A stretch of 27,970 bases of DNA from Reticulitermes lucifugus (taxonomy: Eukaryota > Arthropoda > Insecta > Blattodea > Rhinotermitidae), in assembly GCA_026260175.1 (NCBI GenBank), contig JAKCWW010005427.1:8535-36504 (forward strand), given 5' to 3'. Below, piece after piece: positions 10,025-19,574 of the stretch. The position numbers were made by a program, and so were the translations under genes. The notes below the pieces were generated by a model. It was not told the DNA's origin, did no database searches, and saw nothing but the letters and a program-made list of their open reading frames with translations. Numbering within the stretch: the stretch's first letter is position 1; each line of letters opens with the position of its first letter.

Positions 10025-10350
10025 ATGTTCAAGTTGATCGAGCGCCCCGCCGACTGTGAAATACGGTCTGTTATCCTTTTTTTGATTGAAAGAAATGTGA
10101 AACTGGCTGATATTCATCGTCAGATATGTGAAGTGTATGGTGAAAATGCCATGAGTGATGGAATGTTGAGAAAATGGGTTAGAAAGTTCATGGAAGGCTG
10201 TGATAACGTGCATGACGAGCCGCGGAGCGGCCGGCCGTCTGTGGTCAGTGGCGGTCACAGGCGGCCACGTTCTACGAGGAGGGGATACAGAAACTGGTGC
10301 CCCGTTATGATAAATGCCTTAATAATGGTGGAAACTATGTAGAAACGTAG
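10025..10350 (+). pseudogene. Mariner transposase remnant: N-terminal HTH plus C-terminal tail
   Basis: The ATG at 10025 opens MFKLIERPADCEIRSVI, then IHRQICEVYGENAMSDGM, RKWVRKFMEG and DNVHDEPRSGRPSVVS. This is the HTH_48-type DNA-binding domain of mariner transposases, which recognises the terminal inverted repeats. After about codon 77 homology stops at a junction near 10258-10269. From 10270 a different frame reads FYEEGIQKLVPRYDKCLNNG then NYVET and a stop at 10348-10350, the normal mariner C-terminus. The catalytic D,D34D domain (roughly 240 residues of a usual 345) is missing and the junction is out of frame, so the product could bind DNA at most. An alternative TTG start at 10016 is not needed. 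Confidence 0.9.
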
Positions 10351-10421
10351 TTTAAGGTATGGCGAATGTGATAAAAGTAACATATTTTGAAAATAAATTT
10401 TAGTTTTTTTTAATAGCCTAG

Positions 10422-10439
10422 CGGTACTTACTTTCCGAA
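10422..10439 (-). repeat. Right terminal inverted repeat of the mariner element
   Basis: It is the exact reverse complement of 9874-9891, followed by TA. Confidence 0.95.
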
Positions 10440-10452
10440 TATGTATTTATGA

Positions 10453-11290
10453 TCAAGTGTCAAGGTGTCTTGTAGTGTGGTGATACATCACACTACAAGA
10501 CTCATCTTGGCGTTGCGTGTGAACGTGATCTTTATGTCCACCATTCATCTCAACAGCACTGCGTACCCACGTAGGGAAATTCTGCACTGTCCGTTTCAAA
10601 ATATCAGTCCCAGTTTGTCCTGGTAACAGTGCTTGTTTCACTTTTCACTTTTGCGATAATTTTAGGGTGATTGCGCTGTAATAAACATAATCCTTTATAG
10701 CTTCCCGCAAATAATAATTACAGCGATTAATGTCAGAAGATTATAGGGGCCAAGGAGATCACACCGCAAGTGGAAAATCATAGCGGCTTGGAATTATCAA
10801 TTACGGAAATGGGTGTTCAGAATATCTAGAAGAGTATGGCAGTGAGTGTTTTAGATTTTCTAGAACAGAATGGCTGTGAGTGTTCAGAATGCCTGGGACA
10901 CTATGGCAATGAGAGTTCATAATGTCTAGATCACTATGGCAATGATTGTTCAGAATGTCGAGAAGAGCATAGCAGTGAGTGACAGACGTCTATTATATGG
11001 AAAGAAACATTTTGTTTAGATCACAAACCAGTCACTGCTAAAATAATACAAAGTTCTCTTCGAAAAGTGTTCCATGGCTTCCACAGCCAGAGTCTCCTGT
11101 TGGAATACTCGGCCCAGATTACCACCAGTGTGCAAAGTATAACAGACTGTACTTTTTTTTTTGGATGGACCCTTCCTATAGACGTTATAATTGTCTGTTC
11201 CCCATATCCTGTGTGTTGCCATACGTATAAAAATGACTGTCCTCAGTAAACCAACACATTTTCTTCTCTAATTTAGCGTCGTACATGAAA
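10453..11290 (-). pseudogene. Decayed Tc1/mariner-superfamily transposase with catalytic relics
   Basis: On the reverse strand CWFTEDSHFYTYGNTQ (about 11256-11209) resembles the first catalytic motif, usually F(T/S)DEAHF. An overlapping frame then reads RIWGTDNYNVYRKGP, KKKSTVCYTLHTGG and NLGRVF, like the RIWGTENP..VH..PLH..KVTVWC..HAGG..GP.FF segment. At 10795-10675 the third motif appears as SPWPL, stop, SSDINRCNYYLREAIKDYVYYS-like sequence, close to WPPRSPDL.PCDYYLW...KD.VY. The end is NFPTWVRSAVEMNGGHKDHV, like V..(A)I..NGGH.EH. The order and the spacing of about 490 bases between first and third motifs fit the family. Stops, a frame change and a minisatellite where the second motif should be make it inactive. 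Its family differs from the mariner beside it; no terminal repeats were found. Confidence 0.7.
10813..10978. repeat. 33-bp minisatellite, five units
   Basis: Five tandem units begin at 10813, 10846, 10880, 10913 and 10946; the second is 34 bases, the rest 33. The consensus begins GTGTTCAGAATGTCTAGA and ends ATGGCAGTGA. It lies between the first and third catalytic relics of the transposase, where the second catalytic Asp would be encoded. Units carry stops on the coding strand of the relic. Confidence 0.9.
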
Positions 11291-11821
11291 TAGTATATCG
11301 CGAACTTGTGTAGGTTTGGCCTGTATGTCGTCGTGAGTTTGCAAGAGTTCCTTGTTGCTTACATGCAATAATTAAATATCAGATTCTGGACAGAAAATCT
11401 GTACAATATAAGAAAGAATGTATGTAGAAAAATGACAGAATACACATTTCCATTTTTGTTTCATGGGTTTATAAATTAACAGTGATATTCACACAAAAGC
11501 CTTTCTCGCCTTTAAAAGTACCTTCTTTTCAGGGATATTTTATCGCAGTTATCTTAAATGTATCTAAGACTCTTAATCCTACGTCAGGCTTCTCTCTTTC
11601 TCCGTGTAGATATGGTTCTTTTAAGAAAGTAAGTCTACGAAGTGTAACTGTTTAAAGCCTAGTGGTTACTATGTGTACCAACACAGAATTAAACAATTCT
11701 ACGTTCCGCCAACAAAATACATTTATGTCTTGAGTACGGATCTCAGAAAAGAGCAATTATCTTTACTGCGCGGTACGAACTGAATCTTTAAATATTGTCC
11801 AGACTAATCTTGGTCGTTATA
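11291..11821. other. No gene seen
   Basis: The first part may still belong to the upstream portion of the transposase relic, but I cannot recognise its DNA-binding domain. The rest shows nothing. Confidence 0.35.
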
Positions 11822-11990
11822 GGCCCTGCCATGACTCAGGCGGTTACTCGCCTTCTTCTCACTGCGGAGGCCCTCTTTCGATCCCAGGTCAGTCCTGTGA
11901 TATCTGTGGTGGACAGAGTGGCACTGGGATAGGTTTTACTCCAAGTACTTCGGTTTTCCCCTGTCATCATTCGATCAGGGCTCCATACGC
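11822..11990 (+). mobile_element. tRNA-derived SINE, family A, 5' part
   Basis: It begins GGCCCTGCCATGACTCAGGCGG, with the A box TGACTCAGGCGG at 11832-11843 and a B box weakened to CTTTCGATCCC (near 11875-11885). The body words CTGTGGTGGACAGAGTGG, CACTGGGATAGG and AGTACTTCGGTTTTCCCC match the copies at 18812 and 921. Similarity fades after about 11990 and the typical GCTGCGGGGCCC end is not recognisable, so the copy is 3'-decayed or truncated. Confidence 0.8.
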
Positions 11991-13106
11991 ATTTTCATCT
12001 ACATGTTGCTTTTACCAGAAGAACAGGCTGACGAAGCCTGGCGACTTTAGAAGGAGCAACGTTTTTTTTCGGATACCGGGGATCATTGCATAGAAAAGAA
12101 CTTACATTTGATATTTAAAGAGTTACTATATATTAATATGAATGATGGAAATGGTAAATAAAAACTAAACCTTAAACGACAGGTACTGTTGGAAATTAGA
12201 ATAAAATTGAGAGTTCGGTTGATGTCATAGTGACTCGCTTTGTACGCTCCCATCTCTTCTTTCCTTTTATTTTTACTGTCCATTTGTCCCCCCACTGAGT
12301 AATTAGTTGCGGGAGAGATAGGCAGTGTCCTCTGCAAGAGGTACAGACAATCACACATACACAAACAAAGCTAAGCGTACGTTGGAGATTCAAACCTGTG
12401 GTTGAAATGGCGTGAGTTTTGTTGTGTAATTACAAGTTAATGTCTCTTCGGGGAATTGTTAAATATAACAACTGCTGTAAGAGATACTCAGAGTGACAAA
12501 GTATTTTTGGCTATAGGGTGATTTCTTCTTTTGAAAGTACTGTTTGAAGATACAGTCTACCGTAATTTGTATATCTGTAGTGTGTTTCATATTTTTTTTA
12601 ACTAGACCCGAAATGTGCGGTCAGAAATTGGGGCAAACGATCAATTTTAGGTTCTCCCCAAAATTGACAAGAGTGATCAAAATATTTACTGACCCGTTAT
12701 GGGTATTGTCTTGTGTCACACTATGTTTGTATAACATCGTCAGTTCTGTTCGAAAATGAATAAAATGCAAAATTTATGAGACATACATAGGAATAGTTTT
12801 TGCAGCCAGTCGTTAGGCTAAACAAAGAGTTAAAAGGCTCCAGTGAGTTAGTACCTACTAGTCATTTAATTAGCCAGATAACCAGCTACTGAGCCAAGTA
12901 TTCAGTGCTAAGTAGTCTTTCAATTTGTCGTTCGGAAGTTGCAGTTATTCCTCTTAGTGGCCCTTCCTACCAGCATGTGTTACGTTTTATTTATAACAGT
13001 TCCACTTACACGTACTTGGCCTGTTCAAATTGTACCGGACACCAGTTTGTCGCTTATGTGTGAAAATGCATGGGAATATGTATCAAAATAATAAGATAAT
13101 ATGAGG
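11991..13106. other. No gene seen
   Basis: No recognisable coding sequence. The reverse-strand frames at 12083-12393 and the forward frame at 12544-12759 have no known motif. An oligo-T run lies at 12062-12069. Confidence 0.4.
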
Positions 13107-13195
13107 ATACATACATATACATATATATACACATATACATACATACACATACATGTATACCTACATGTATATACATGCATATATATACATACATT
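13107..13195. repeat. Degenerate (CATA)n/(CA-TA) microsatellite
   Basis: Repeated CATA and TACA words, interrupted by CCTACATG and GCAT. The reverse-strand open frame across it (tyrosine-, valine- and cysteine-rich) is a product of the repeat. Confidence 0.85.
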
Positions 13196-14397
13196 CCATG
13201 GATCCTTAAGTGTGTCACAAGGACAATAGGATGTGGAACAAGTCATAAATGCACTGTAAAATACTATAAGCGTTTTATAAAACGGTATATATAAATCATG
13301 TTTACACATAAAAATTCATCTACACAGTAAAAGGAGTGTGTATTTAAGTATTTTGTTAATGCTACTTTAAATTTTGCGTTTTCATTCTTAAGAATTGTCA
13401 GACTACCTGTTAAACTGTTGAAAATGTTGATGTCAGCCTAAAAATGTACTTTAGGAAAGAAAAGATAGTTTGTAATTTGGTCTGTGAAGATGGCGTTTGT
13501 TCCTTTTATTAATGTTGTGTATAGACGAATTTGAAAATGTTCGTGATTATTGACAATTAAGTTCATTAATGAAATTATGCATTGGCATGGAACAGGTGGA
13601 ATCTCTAATTATTTAAATATGTTCATGAAAAAGCAAATGATGATTATGATATATGTTAAAGAGATGAAGACAAATATAATGGTCATGATGTTAACATAAA
13701 CGAATGAAATAATGCAGTATTCGTATGATTGCAGTTATTTGCTAAAGGCCGGTTAAACAGGCTGAGTTATTCTTGGCATAGTGTGGTAATGTACGACGTG
13801 TTTGTTAGCACCAATCCACGAAGGTGTGTAAGGGTCGAGAAGTTATTAATTTACCTCCGTAGTCATACACATACGTCGGCCACTTTGCAGGCGGAGAAAG
13901 AATTTCTTATTGCATATTGAATGGAAGCCGGGCTGAACACTGTAATAATATACGCGCCATTGTCTATCCTCCTACACGGAATTTATCTCCAGTCTTCCCT
14001 CTCACTGCAAATTCCCTTATTGACTGCGCTTGGACGAGAATATCGGGCTCCGAGTTGCGTAATTAAAAACAGCCAGATACTTCAGCCATCAAGCAAACAC
14101 CCCGAGCTAGAGACAGTCTCATAGATGTTGGTTATTAACTTAATTTTCATACGGCTGCTTGTCCGAAAAGACTTACTGCAAACGAGTTTGTAAAGAACGA
14201 TTAAAGCGAATTTGACACGTTCGCTGCCAAAATCGCCTTAAGACTTTTTAATGTAGAGCATTTAAAACTGTCATCGTTTATGTAAGTCGAATTAACGTAC
14301 CCATCATTTTACTTGACTTTTATATAACTTATGTATAATTTAGTGTCTTGTCGTTAAAATGGAAAATAAAACCGTAAATTAAAGACAACTAATAGAA
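13196..14397. other. No gene seen
   Basis: AT-rich sequence. Two adjacent frames at 13729-14124 are open but carry no known motif. No supported feature. Confidence 0.4.
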
Positions 14398-14440
14398 TCA
14401 ATATAGTCTTCTCGGGCGCACAGCCGCGTCAACTTGTTTG

Positions 14441-14484
14441 AATACAACTTTTCGGGGACTAGCTCCGTCCCCCATCCTCAGGTA
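14441..14484 (-). ncRNA. Hammerhead-like core, left arm, partly degraded
   Basis: Reverse strand: helix I TAC (14484-14482), CTGAGGA (14481-14475), an extra T, helix II with a GGGGGAC/GTCCCC mispair, then GAAAAGTTG where the right arm has GAAACGTTG. The ACGT palindrome is lost in this arm, so it is less likely to be functional. Confidence 0.4.
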
Positions 14485-14570
14485 GAACTGATTTAACATA
14501 CTGCTCGTCTGTCCCATGTTTTTCTACCTCAAAAAACACGGGACAGACGGGCAGTATGTTAAATCAGTTT

Positions 14571-14613
14571 TGCCTGAGGATGGGGACGGAGCTAGTCCCC
14601 GAAACGTTGTATT
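14571..14613 (+). ncRNA. Hammerhead-like core, right arm
   Basis: Helix I start TGC (14571-14573), core CTGAGGA (14574-14580), an extra T (14581), helix II GGGGAC/GTCCCC (14582-14587 with 14595-14600) around loop GGAGCTA, GAA (14601-14603), palindrome ACGT (14604-14607), T at the cleavage position (14608), then GTA, which can pair with TGC through one G-T wobble. Helix I is short before an internal loop, and the N run hides its continuation. Confidence 0.45.
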
Positions 14614-14629
14614 NNNNNNNNNNNNNNNN
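14614..14629. other. Unresolved bases: 16 N
   Basis: The run sits inside the right arm of the inverted repeat. The matching left-arm stretch (14425-14440) is also exactly 16 bases, so the N count probably reflects real length. Confidence 0.98.
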
Positions 14630-14656
14630 GCTGTGCGCCCGAGAAGACTATATTGA

Positions 14657-16187
14657 ATCATGTCGCCGCGAAAGTTTTAAAACTTATATCAACTAATAGA
14701 ACTTATATATATGTACAAAACTTAAGTATGTCAGTAACGCTAAACTAATTACTGACATTAGACAGAATCTAAGATTACATTAATTAGTCGAAGAATGGTT
14801 CGAGCCAAATTCGGTCGTCAGACACATGCTTTATTTCTTCCGCAAGGCATAGTCACTCTTTCCAGAACAATCCATTGGACACCATTTGCTGTAAACCCAG
14901 CCAGCAGACGCAATTTTGACCGCAGGCTCCATATTTCCGAACTTCGTACTTGAAAAAATTTGGATATAATATCTTACTGACTTCATACTCTACCCACTCT
15001 TATTATTAAGTTTGTTCAATATTTTAAAACATTCAAGTGTACTGAGGTTTGCCAAATGACCTAGCAGACATATTGCGGATTGTTGTGGTTTGCAACAAGC
15101 GTAGTCCAGCTGCTGCGGTTACGTCCGATAGGCTGTCTGCTCCACACCGACTGTAACCATGCACGTCCAATAGAGACTGTTACTTTCATTGCTATGCCGG
15201 TCTATAGTCATTTTAGTTGCTTGCCGCGAATGGCAGTAAAATGGATCTAGGCCTCCGCGTTTCAGAAGTTTGTCTTTGAGCAGTTATAAGAACCGAGAAA
15301 TTTGACGCAAGCCGTATCTCTTCTGACCTGTATTCAGGAGGTAACTGCTTCGAAGCTCGATCAGAACACCAAATAAATTGACTGAGGATTTTCGTTGTTC
15401 TTCTTGGTTCCTTAAGCAAAAATTCTAAAAAGTGTTTCAAACTGGGCCACCTTTTCAGTCCGCATAATTAGAAATTTATTATTAAAGTAATCGCGTTTCT
15501 ATTGGATCCTCAATTATTTGAGCAGACAATGTCATTAAATGAAGCATAAATAAGTGAAATAAACTTAGCGACATTACAGTAAGATGAATACAGTTAAGCT
15601 GTCCCTGTGCAAGTCATGAGGGCATATGAGGGGAGTGGGGCTATAGCTCCACTCATTCTTAATTCTAGTACGAAGTGGCTGTGAATGATCAGCCTCACGC
15701 CCTGGCTCACTATGCTACCATTGAAATACAATCTAACTCGTTTACTCTTATAGTTGGTAAAGCATTGATATTAATATTAGAAGTTCCTTAACAGTATGTA
15801 GACCTATGTCAAAAGTATCTTGAAGGAAATTTTTCGATTTTAATATTTTTAGATAATGTTTTTGGTTCTAGTATCTGTCAATCCAAGAACACTTTATCTT
15901 TATGCATTGATTTTTTGTCTTGCTAATATGGTAGTGTGTAGGGAAACAGGATTTTTTTAAGAGATGAACGGGAAATCAGTCTCAGACACGCGATAATTCG
16001 TACAAAGTTTGTGGAAGATGAAGTTGTACTAAGGTATCTCTTTATCCAAGACTTCTCCGGCTGTCGTTACTTCAAAATGCTATTTATCCTCTACATTAAT
16101 CTCTTACGGTCTCCACCAATTATAGAACCCGAACGTCAATTACCGTTTGAATTGTGATGTAAGCTGTGACACCGTGTGACTTGACAC
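14657..16187. other. No gene; one palindrome
   Basis: No coding sequence or family repeat recognised. A 22-base near-palindrome (GAGTGGGGCTATAGCTCCACTC, 15633-15654) resembles the hairpin in the 3' part of SINE family B (near 27008) and may be a leftover of that family. The reverse-strand frame at 15213-15440 has no known motif. Confidence 0.4.
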
Positions 16188-16265
16188 GTGGGTACCAAAG
16201 TTTCGGAGGAATATACTCGTATTATCTTCATATTCCCTATATTTATCCGAAACATTGGTACCCAC
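16188..16265. repeat. 19-bp inverted repeat containing CCGAAAC modules
   Basis: GTGGGTACCAAAGTTTCGG (16188-16206) and CCGAAACATTGGTACCCAC (16247-16265) are inverted copies with one mismatch, 40 bases apart. Each contains GAAAC.TTGGTA, like the modules at 24248 and 25221. The full CTGANGA core is missing or mutated on both sides (TGAAGA remains on the reverse strand). It lies about 25 bases before the Penelope-like frame. Confidence 0.75.
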
Positions 16266-16289
16266 TTTCTGCACTGCAAGGCGTCAAAA

Positions 16290-16680
16290 CGCCGCAGCTA
16301 GAAATTCGGCCTTGTATATATTATTTACTTTGCACGCAGAGAAATTACACAGAACAAATGCAGCTATATGGTACAATAAATTATGTCGACAAATACAACT
16401 CACTCCGAAATATATTGCAATAAAAGTGAACGGACACAACCGACAGAGCCAGAACACACTAAAAACAGCCATTAAGTATAGAATAAACCAAGAATTGAAG
16501 TACCTTTATATTAAAAAACAGAAGTTAAACGAACAACTGTATCGCCTTCATTTAATTTGTGCAAAAAGCTAGCAAGAGAGTTGCTATATATACAAGCAAA
16601 CATTGATGAAAAACTGCAGAAATATACCGATAAACACTACGATAGCCTCAAAAAAACTAGATATTCTACAAAACAAGATA
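16290..16680 (+). pseudogene. Penelope-like element ORF, N-terminal fragment
   Basis: The frame from about 16290 reads LHRTNAAIWYNKLCRQ, LTPKYIAIKVNGHNRQS, LKTAIKYRINQELKYLYIKK, QKLNEQLYRLHL and CAK, then meets a stop. After a frameshift near 16580 it continues as YIQANIDEKLQKYTDKHYDS. This lysine-, asparagine- and tyrosine-rich helical region (P.yi.IKV.....  TLK.a..yRI..El..LY.KKQ.LN..LY..HL, then IQ..I..KL..y...HY..L) resembles the region upstream of the reverse-transcriptase domain in arthropod Penelope-like elements. The reverse transcriptase and GIY-YIG endonuclease are absent; homology ends by about 16680. The call is from memory of the family pattern and needs a search. Confidence 0.6.
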
Positions 16681-17769
16681 AAGTGTACATTTGTTGGAAT
16701 AAGACTATATTTGCATGCAGTGTCTCACTACTAGCCCTTATTTTCGTATTTTTATCACCTAAGCACATCTGTCTGTTTTCCTCTCTATAGTTTAGCGAAC
16801 GGAATTTTTTAAAGAATTTATTGTTTACCTTACATTTCTATCTCTCACTCCCAGTTCAGTATTCTTACTTTGACAATCATATAAATTCTGTGAGGCAAGC
16901 AAATTTTTGTTTTTTTAAACCGGAACCAAAATTTAAAATTACTTCTGCACTACTGTAAAGAGGAGGATTACAACTAGTGGAGACATGGTTTGCAGGTATC
17001 TCATAAATACTGCTATCACTGTACAATGGCAAGAGAATTATAATAGTGTATACAAAAGTTACGGTCTATAAACCTGTGTGCATGATTTTCATGTCAGGAG
17101 AAAGTGTATGATATTTCGTGACCACGGAATAGGAAACCAGCGAACGAGGAAGTGAGACACCGAAGCCCGCAGTGAAGTCAGGAGGTATGGGGGGCTGTTG
17201 GTTGCTGTGGTAATTAAATTCTCATTGTTGTTGTGACCGGGGTTAAAACCTAGCAACCGAAGCTAGAAGCCATGCTTCCGACGCACTTTAGATTGTTAGC
17301 TATAAAACCAATGGCTGGCTACTCATGCGCATGTGTATCAGTGAGGCGAGGCGAGAAGAGGGAGGCTTAGTGCGTTTTGACACCAGGTTGACTGATTGGG
17401 CTACCGCGTTCAGCATAGTGTGAATGAGATTACGTAACATCTGAATTGGAATACCGTGCTAAGTCACTGGAATTACATTACCAGTACTTTACAATGCATT
17501 CCTACTACAGTGTGGATAAATTGATACTTGACAGCAAGACCCGCCTAAGTTCTTAACAATAAATCATGTGTAGGAGCATGGTAATATAATTGCTAATAAA
17601 CAGTAGGCTATACGGTTGGATAATATTTGGTGTATACAGATTCTGAAATTTGAGGACGCGTTCTTATTATGTCGCTTATTAGTCTTGCTTTCATTACACT
17701 TTATAATTAAACGCTCGTTAGAAGAGGGAACGATTAGAAGAATCACATGTTTGGTATTCTTTCTGCTTA
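16681..17769. other. No gene; weak TATA-like site
   Basis: No coding sequence recognised. TATAAAA at 17301 is followed by an initiator-like TCAGTG at 17338 in a GC-richer stretch (17150-17410). The spacing of about 39 bases is longer than the usual 30-31, so I do not call a promoter. Confidence 0.3.
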
Positions 17770-17850
17770 CTGCGCAGGTCGTGGGTTAAAATCTCGCGCA
17801 GAGAACATCTAGTCCAACGAAAGGTTTCGCGGTTTTCCTCATCAACTCCT
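17770..17850 (+). repeat. Possible SINE relic with a weakened B box
   Basis: CGTGGGTTAAAATCTCGCGC (17779-17798) looks like a B box with a T-loop stem (GGGTTCGAATCTC type) but has two changes. No A box can be read upstream and no other copy lies in the window. Confidence 0.25.
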
Positions 17851-18811
17851 GGAAAATTCTTGGATAGTATATTTAATTAGGCCTTTACCATTCTTTTCGC
17901 GTTCTTTCGAAGTGATTCTTCACTAACCCTGTACAGTTTGTGCTACCGTAACCGTCTTAAATAGATAAAAAATGCATTAAAATTGAAGAAGGCGCGGTAG
18001 GTTTTTGTAAGGCAGTTATCGTTTTTTATTTGTACAGGTGTAAGGATTCTTGGAATGCTTGAGCCTCTATATGAGGGCACTAAACTCCTGCGACCTCTCG
18101 GTAACTATTTGCTAGTCAACACAGTGTGACATGCCACAAGCCATGAAACTGCTACAATGATTAAGTTCTGCAAAATGTAGGCCTAATTGATAAATATTCT
18201 CTGACAACAAATTTTTCTCTGTGCTTTATGCAGCATTATCACTTATTTCATAGTAATTCTAAAGCTCTTTATTTGGCATGCGTATATCTTTGGTTATGCG
18301 TGCGAATGTGAAGTGACCAACTGGAGCGCCTCGGCCTATTTGTGGAAGCATTATTTGAATTAGTATTAAGAGAAAGGTTTTTTATGTGTGCACCTTACTG
18401 CGCTGATGTGCCACGTTCCGATGACCTGCTTTTAAGCACATTAATAAAACTTTGAAAGATTATTTTGATCGGGTGGATAAAAATCCACTGCTCAGTGAAA
18501 ATGAAAATTTTTATCCGTGATGTGAACGAAATGCGTGTTAATACTTAATGTATACCAAATATTTTGTTAGACCCTAATTATTTGCGGACATAACATCGAT
18601 TATTAAAACTATTATAATAAATGTAAGCCTTTAAGGGAAGGCATTGCATCCAAATGTGCTTGTTTCTGCAAGTTTACAGAGCAACATTTTGCTACTTTTG
18701 TTGTCTCTCTTATATTTTTATTTCGAATGCTTATTATTGTAATAGATGAAAGAAAATATACATGTGTATAGTTGTCATCGTTCAGGCTATGAAGACGTAA
18801 GAGAGAGAAGA
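17851..18811. other. No gene seen
   Basis: No supported feature. Confidence 0.4.
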
Positions 18812-19100
18812 GGCCGTGCCATGGCTCACGCGGTTAGTCGCCTGCCTCTCACCGCGGAGGCCCCGGTTTCGATCCCGGGCCAGTCCATGTGGGATCTGTG
18901 GTGGACAAAGTGGCACTGGGATAGGTTTTTCGCCGAGTACTTCGATTTTCCCCTGTCAATTTCATTCCACCGGTGCTCCATTACTTGGAAAAGTGAAAAA
19001 GTCTGATCATCTTTCTCTTCATCTTCATCACAAGGGTTGCACAATAAGCCTTAAGGCTGCGATGCGTCTATAGCTTCTGCTGCGGGGCCCTTCTAAAGTA
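18812..19100 (+). mobile_element. tRNA-derived SINE, family A, full length
   Basis: This is the best-preserved copy. It begins GGCCGTGCC, with the A box TGGCTCACGCGG (18822-18833), the B box GGTTTCGATCC with one inserted T (18865-18875), the body TGTGGTGGACAAAGTGGCAC and CCACCGGTGCTCCATTACTT, a CT-rich stretch, AAGCCTTAAGGCTGCGATGCG, then GCTGCGGGGCCCTTC and an A-rich end. The purine run AGAGAG occurs on both sides, so a target-site duplication is possible but not distinct. R540 copy 3 begins 34 bases downstream. The open frames across it on both strands are not genes. Confidence 0.9.
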
Positions 19101-19133
19101 AAAAAAGAGAGGGAGGAGTTATAGCTATGCTCA

Positions 19134-19560
19134 TTTTTAGGTGCTTACGCATCATTGCGAAAAGCGGCTATTAGCTTCGTCATGTCTGTCAGTCCGTATG
19201 GAACAACTCTGTTCGCAATGGATGGATTTTCATGAAATTTTATAATTGCGGATTGCTCGAAAATTTGTCGAGAAAGTTCATTTTCGAATAAAATATTTCA
19301 AGAATGACGGATAGATTACATGACGATCTGTGTATGTGTATGATAATATATCCCTGAATTCTTCTTAGAATGAGAAATGGATTAGACAAAGTTGTAGAGA
19401 AAATCAAAACATCTTGTATTTTCAATAATTGTTTTATGAAAATCGTGCCGTTTATGAGATAATATGGCAAAACACAAAATGTGTTGTCGAGTTTTCTCAG
19501 CAATGGTGTTTACGCGAACGCGTTACAATGTTACGTTATACGCACATTGCTTGTCTTAAT
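19134..19560 (+). repeat. R540 interspersed repeat, copy 3 (internal deletion)
   Basis: It carries TTTTTAGGTGC, a clear hairpin half TTGCGAAAAGC, TTAGCTTCGTCATGTCTGTC, GGATGGATTTTCATGAAATT, TTGTCGAGAAAGTTCA, TTAGAATGAGAAATGG, CGTGCCGTTTATGAGATAAT and the 3' block AATGTTACGTTATACGCACA. About 100 bases present in copies 2 and 4 (from the GGCCA.AGA.GACGATA word to CAAAATATGTAATA) are missing. Confidence 0.8.
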
Positions 19561-19574
19561 AAGTTTGTACCTAG

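Larger units (their letters stand above)
9874..10439 (+). mobile_element. Internally deleted mariner element, 566 bp
   Basis: The ends are perfect 18-bp terminal inverted repeats, TTCGGAAAGTAAGTACCG at 9874-9891 and its reverse complement at 10422-10439. TA flanks both sides (9872-9873 and 10440-10441), the target-site signature of Tc1/mariner transposition. Between them lie the N-terminus and the extreme C-terminus of a mariner transposase, joined by a deletion that removes the catalytic region. A full mariner is about 1.3 kb, so roughly 0.7 kb is missing. With intact ends it could in principle have been mobilised by a transposase made elsewhere. Identical inverted repeats and a nearly intact N-terminal frame suggest a younger insertion than the other transposons here. 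Confidence 0.95.
14398..14656. repeat. 259-bp inverted repeat with hammerhead-like cores in both arms
   Basis: Arms 14398-14523 and 14531-14656 are nearly perfect reverse complements around a 7-base loop (CTACCTC). The only differences are about six substitutions, one G insertion and the N run. From outside inwards each arm carries the conserved tail (GAAGAC/GTCTTC with CGGGCGCACAGC), a 16-base spacer (N in the right arm), the GAAAC hammerhead-like core, and a segment containing ACTGATTTAACATACTG. Head-to-head pairs of terminal repeats are known in Penelope-like elements, which is my preferred reading. A foldback element or an assembly or template-switch artefact are alternatives. Confidence 0.9.

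Noticed and set aside
13025..13309. 94-codon reverse-strand frame
   Set aside because: Most of it translates a CATA/TACA microsatellite.
17301..17343. TATA box plus initiator, possible promoter
   Set aside because: The spacing is about 39 bases instead of 30-31, and no transcript or coding sequence can be recognised downstream.
18746..19073. Open frames of about 85 codons on both strands
   Set aside because: They run through SINE A; the same peptides appear at 861-1200 and 27280-27503 only because the SINE repeats.
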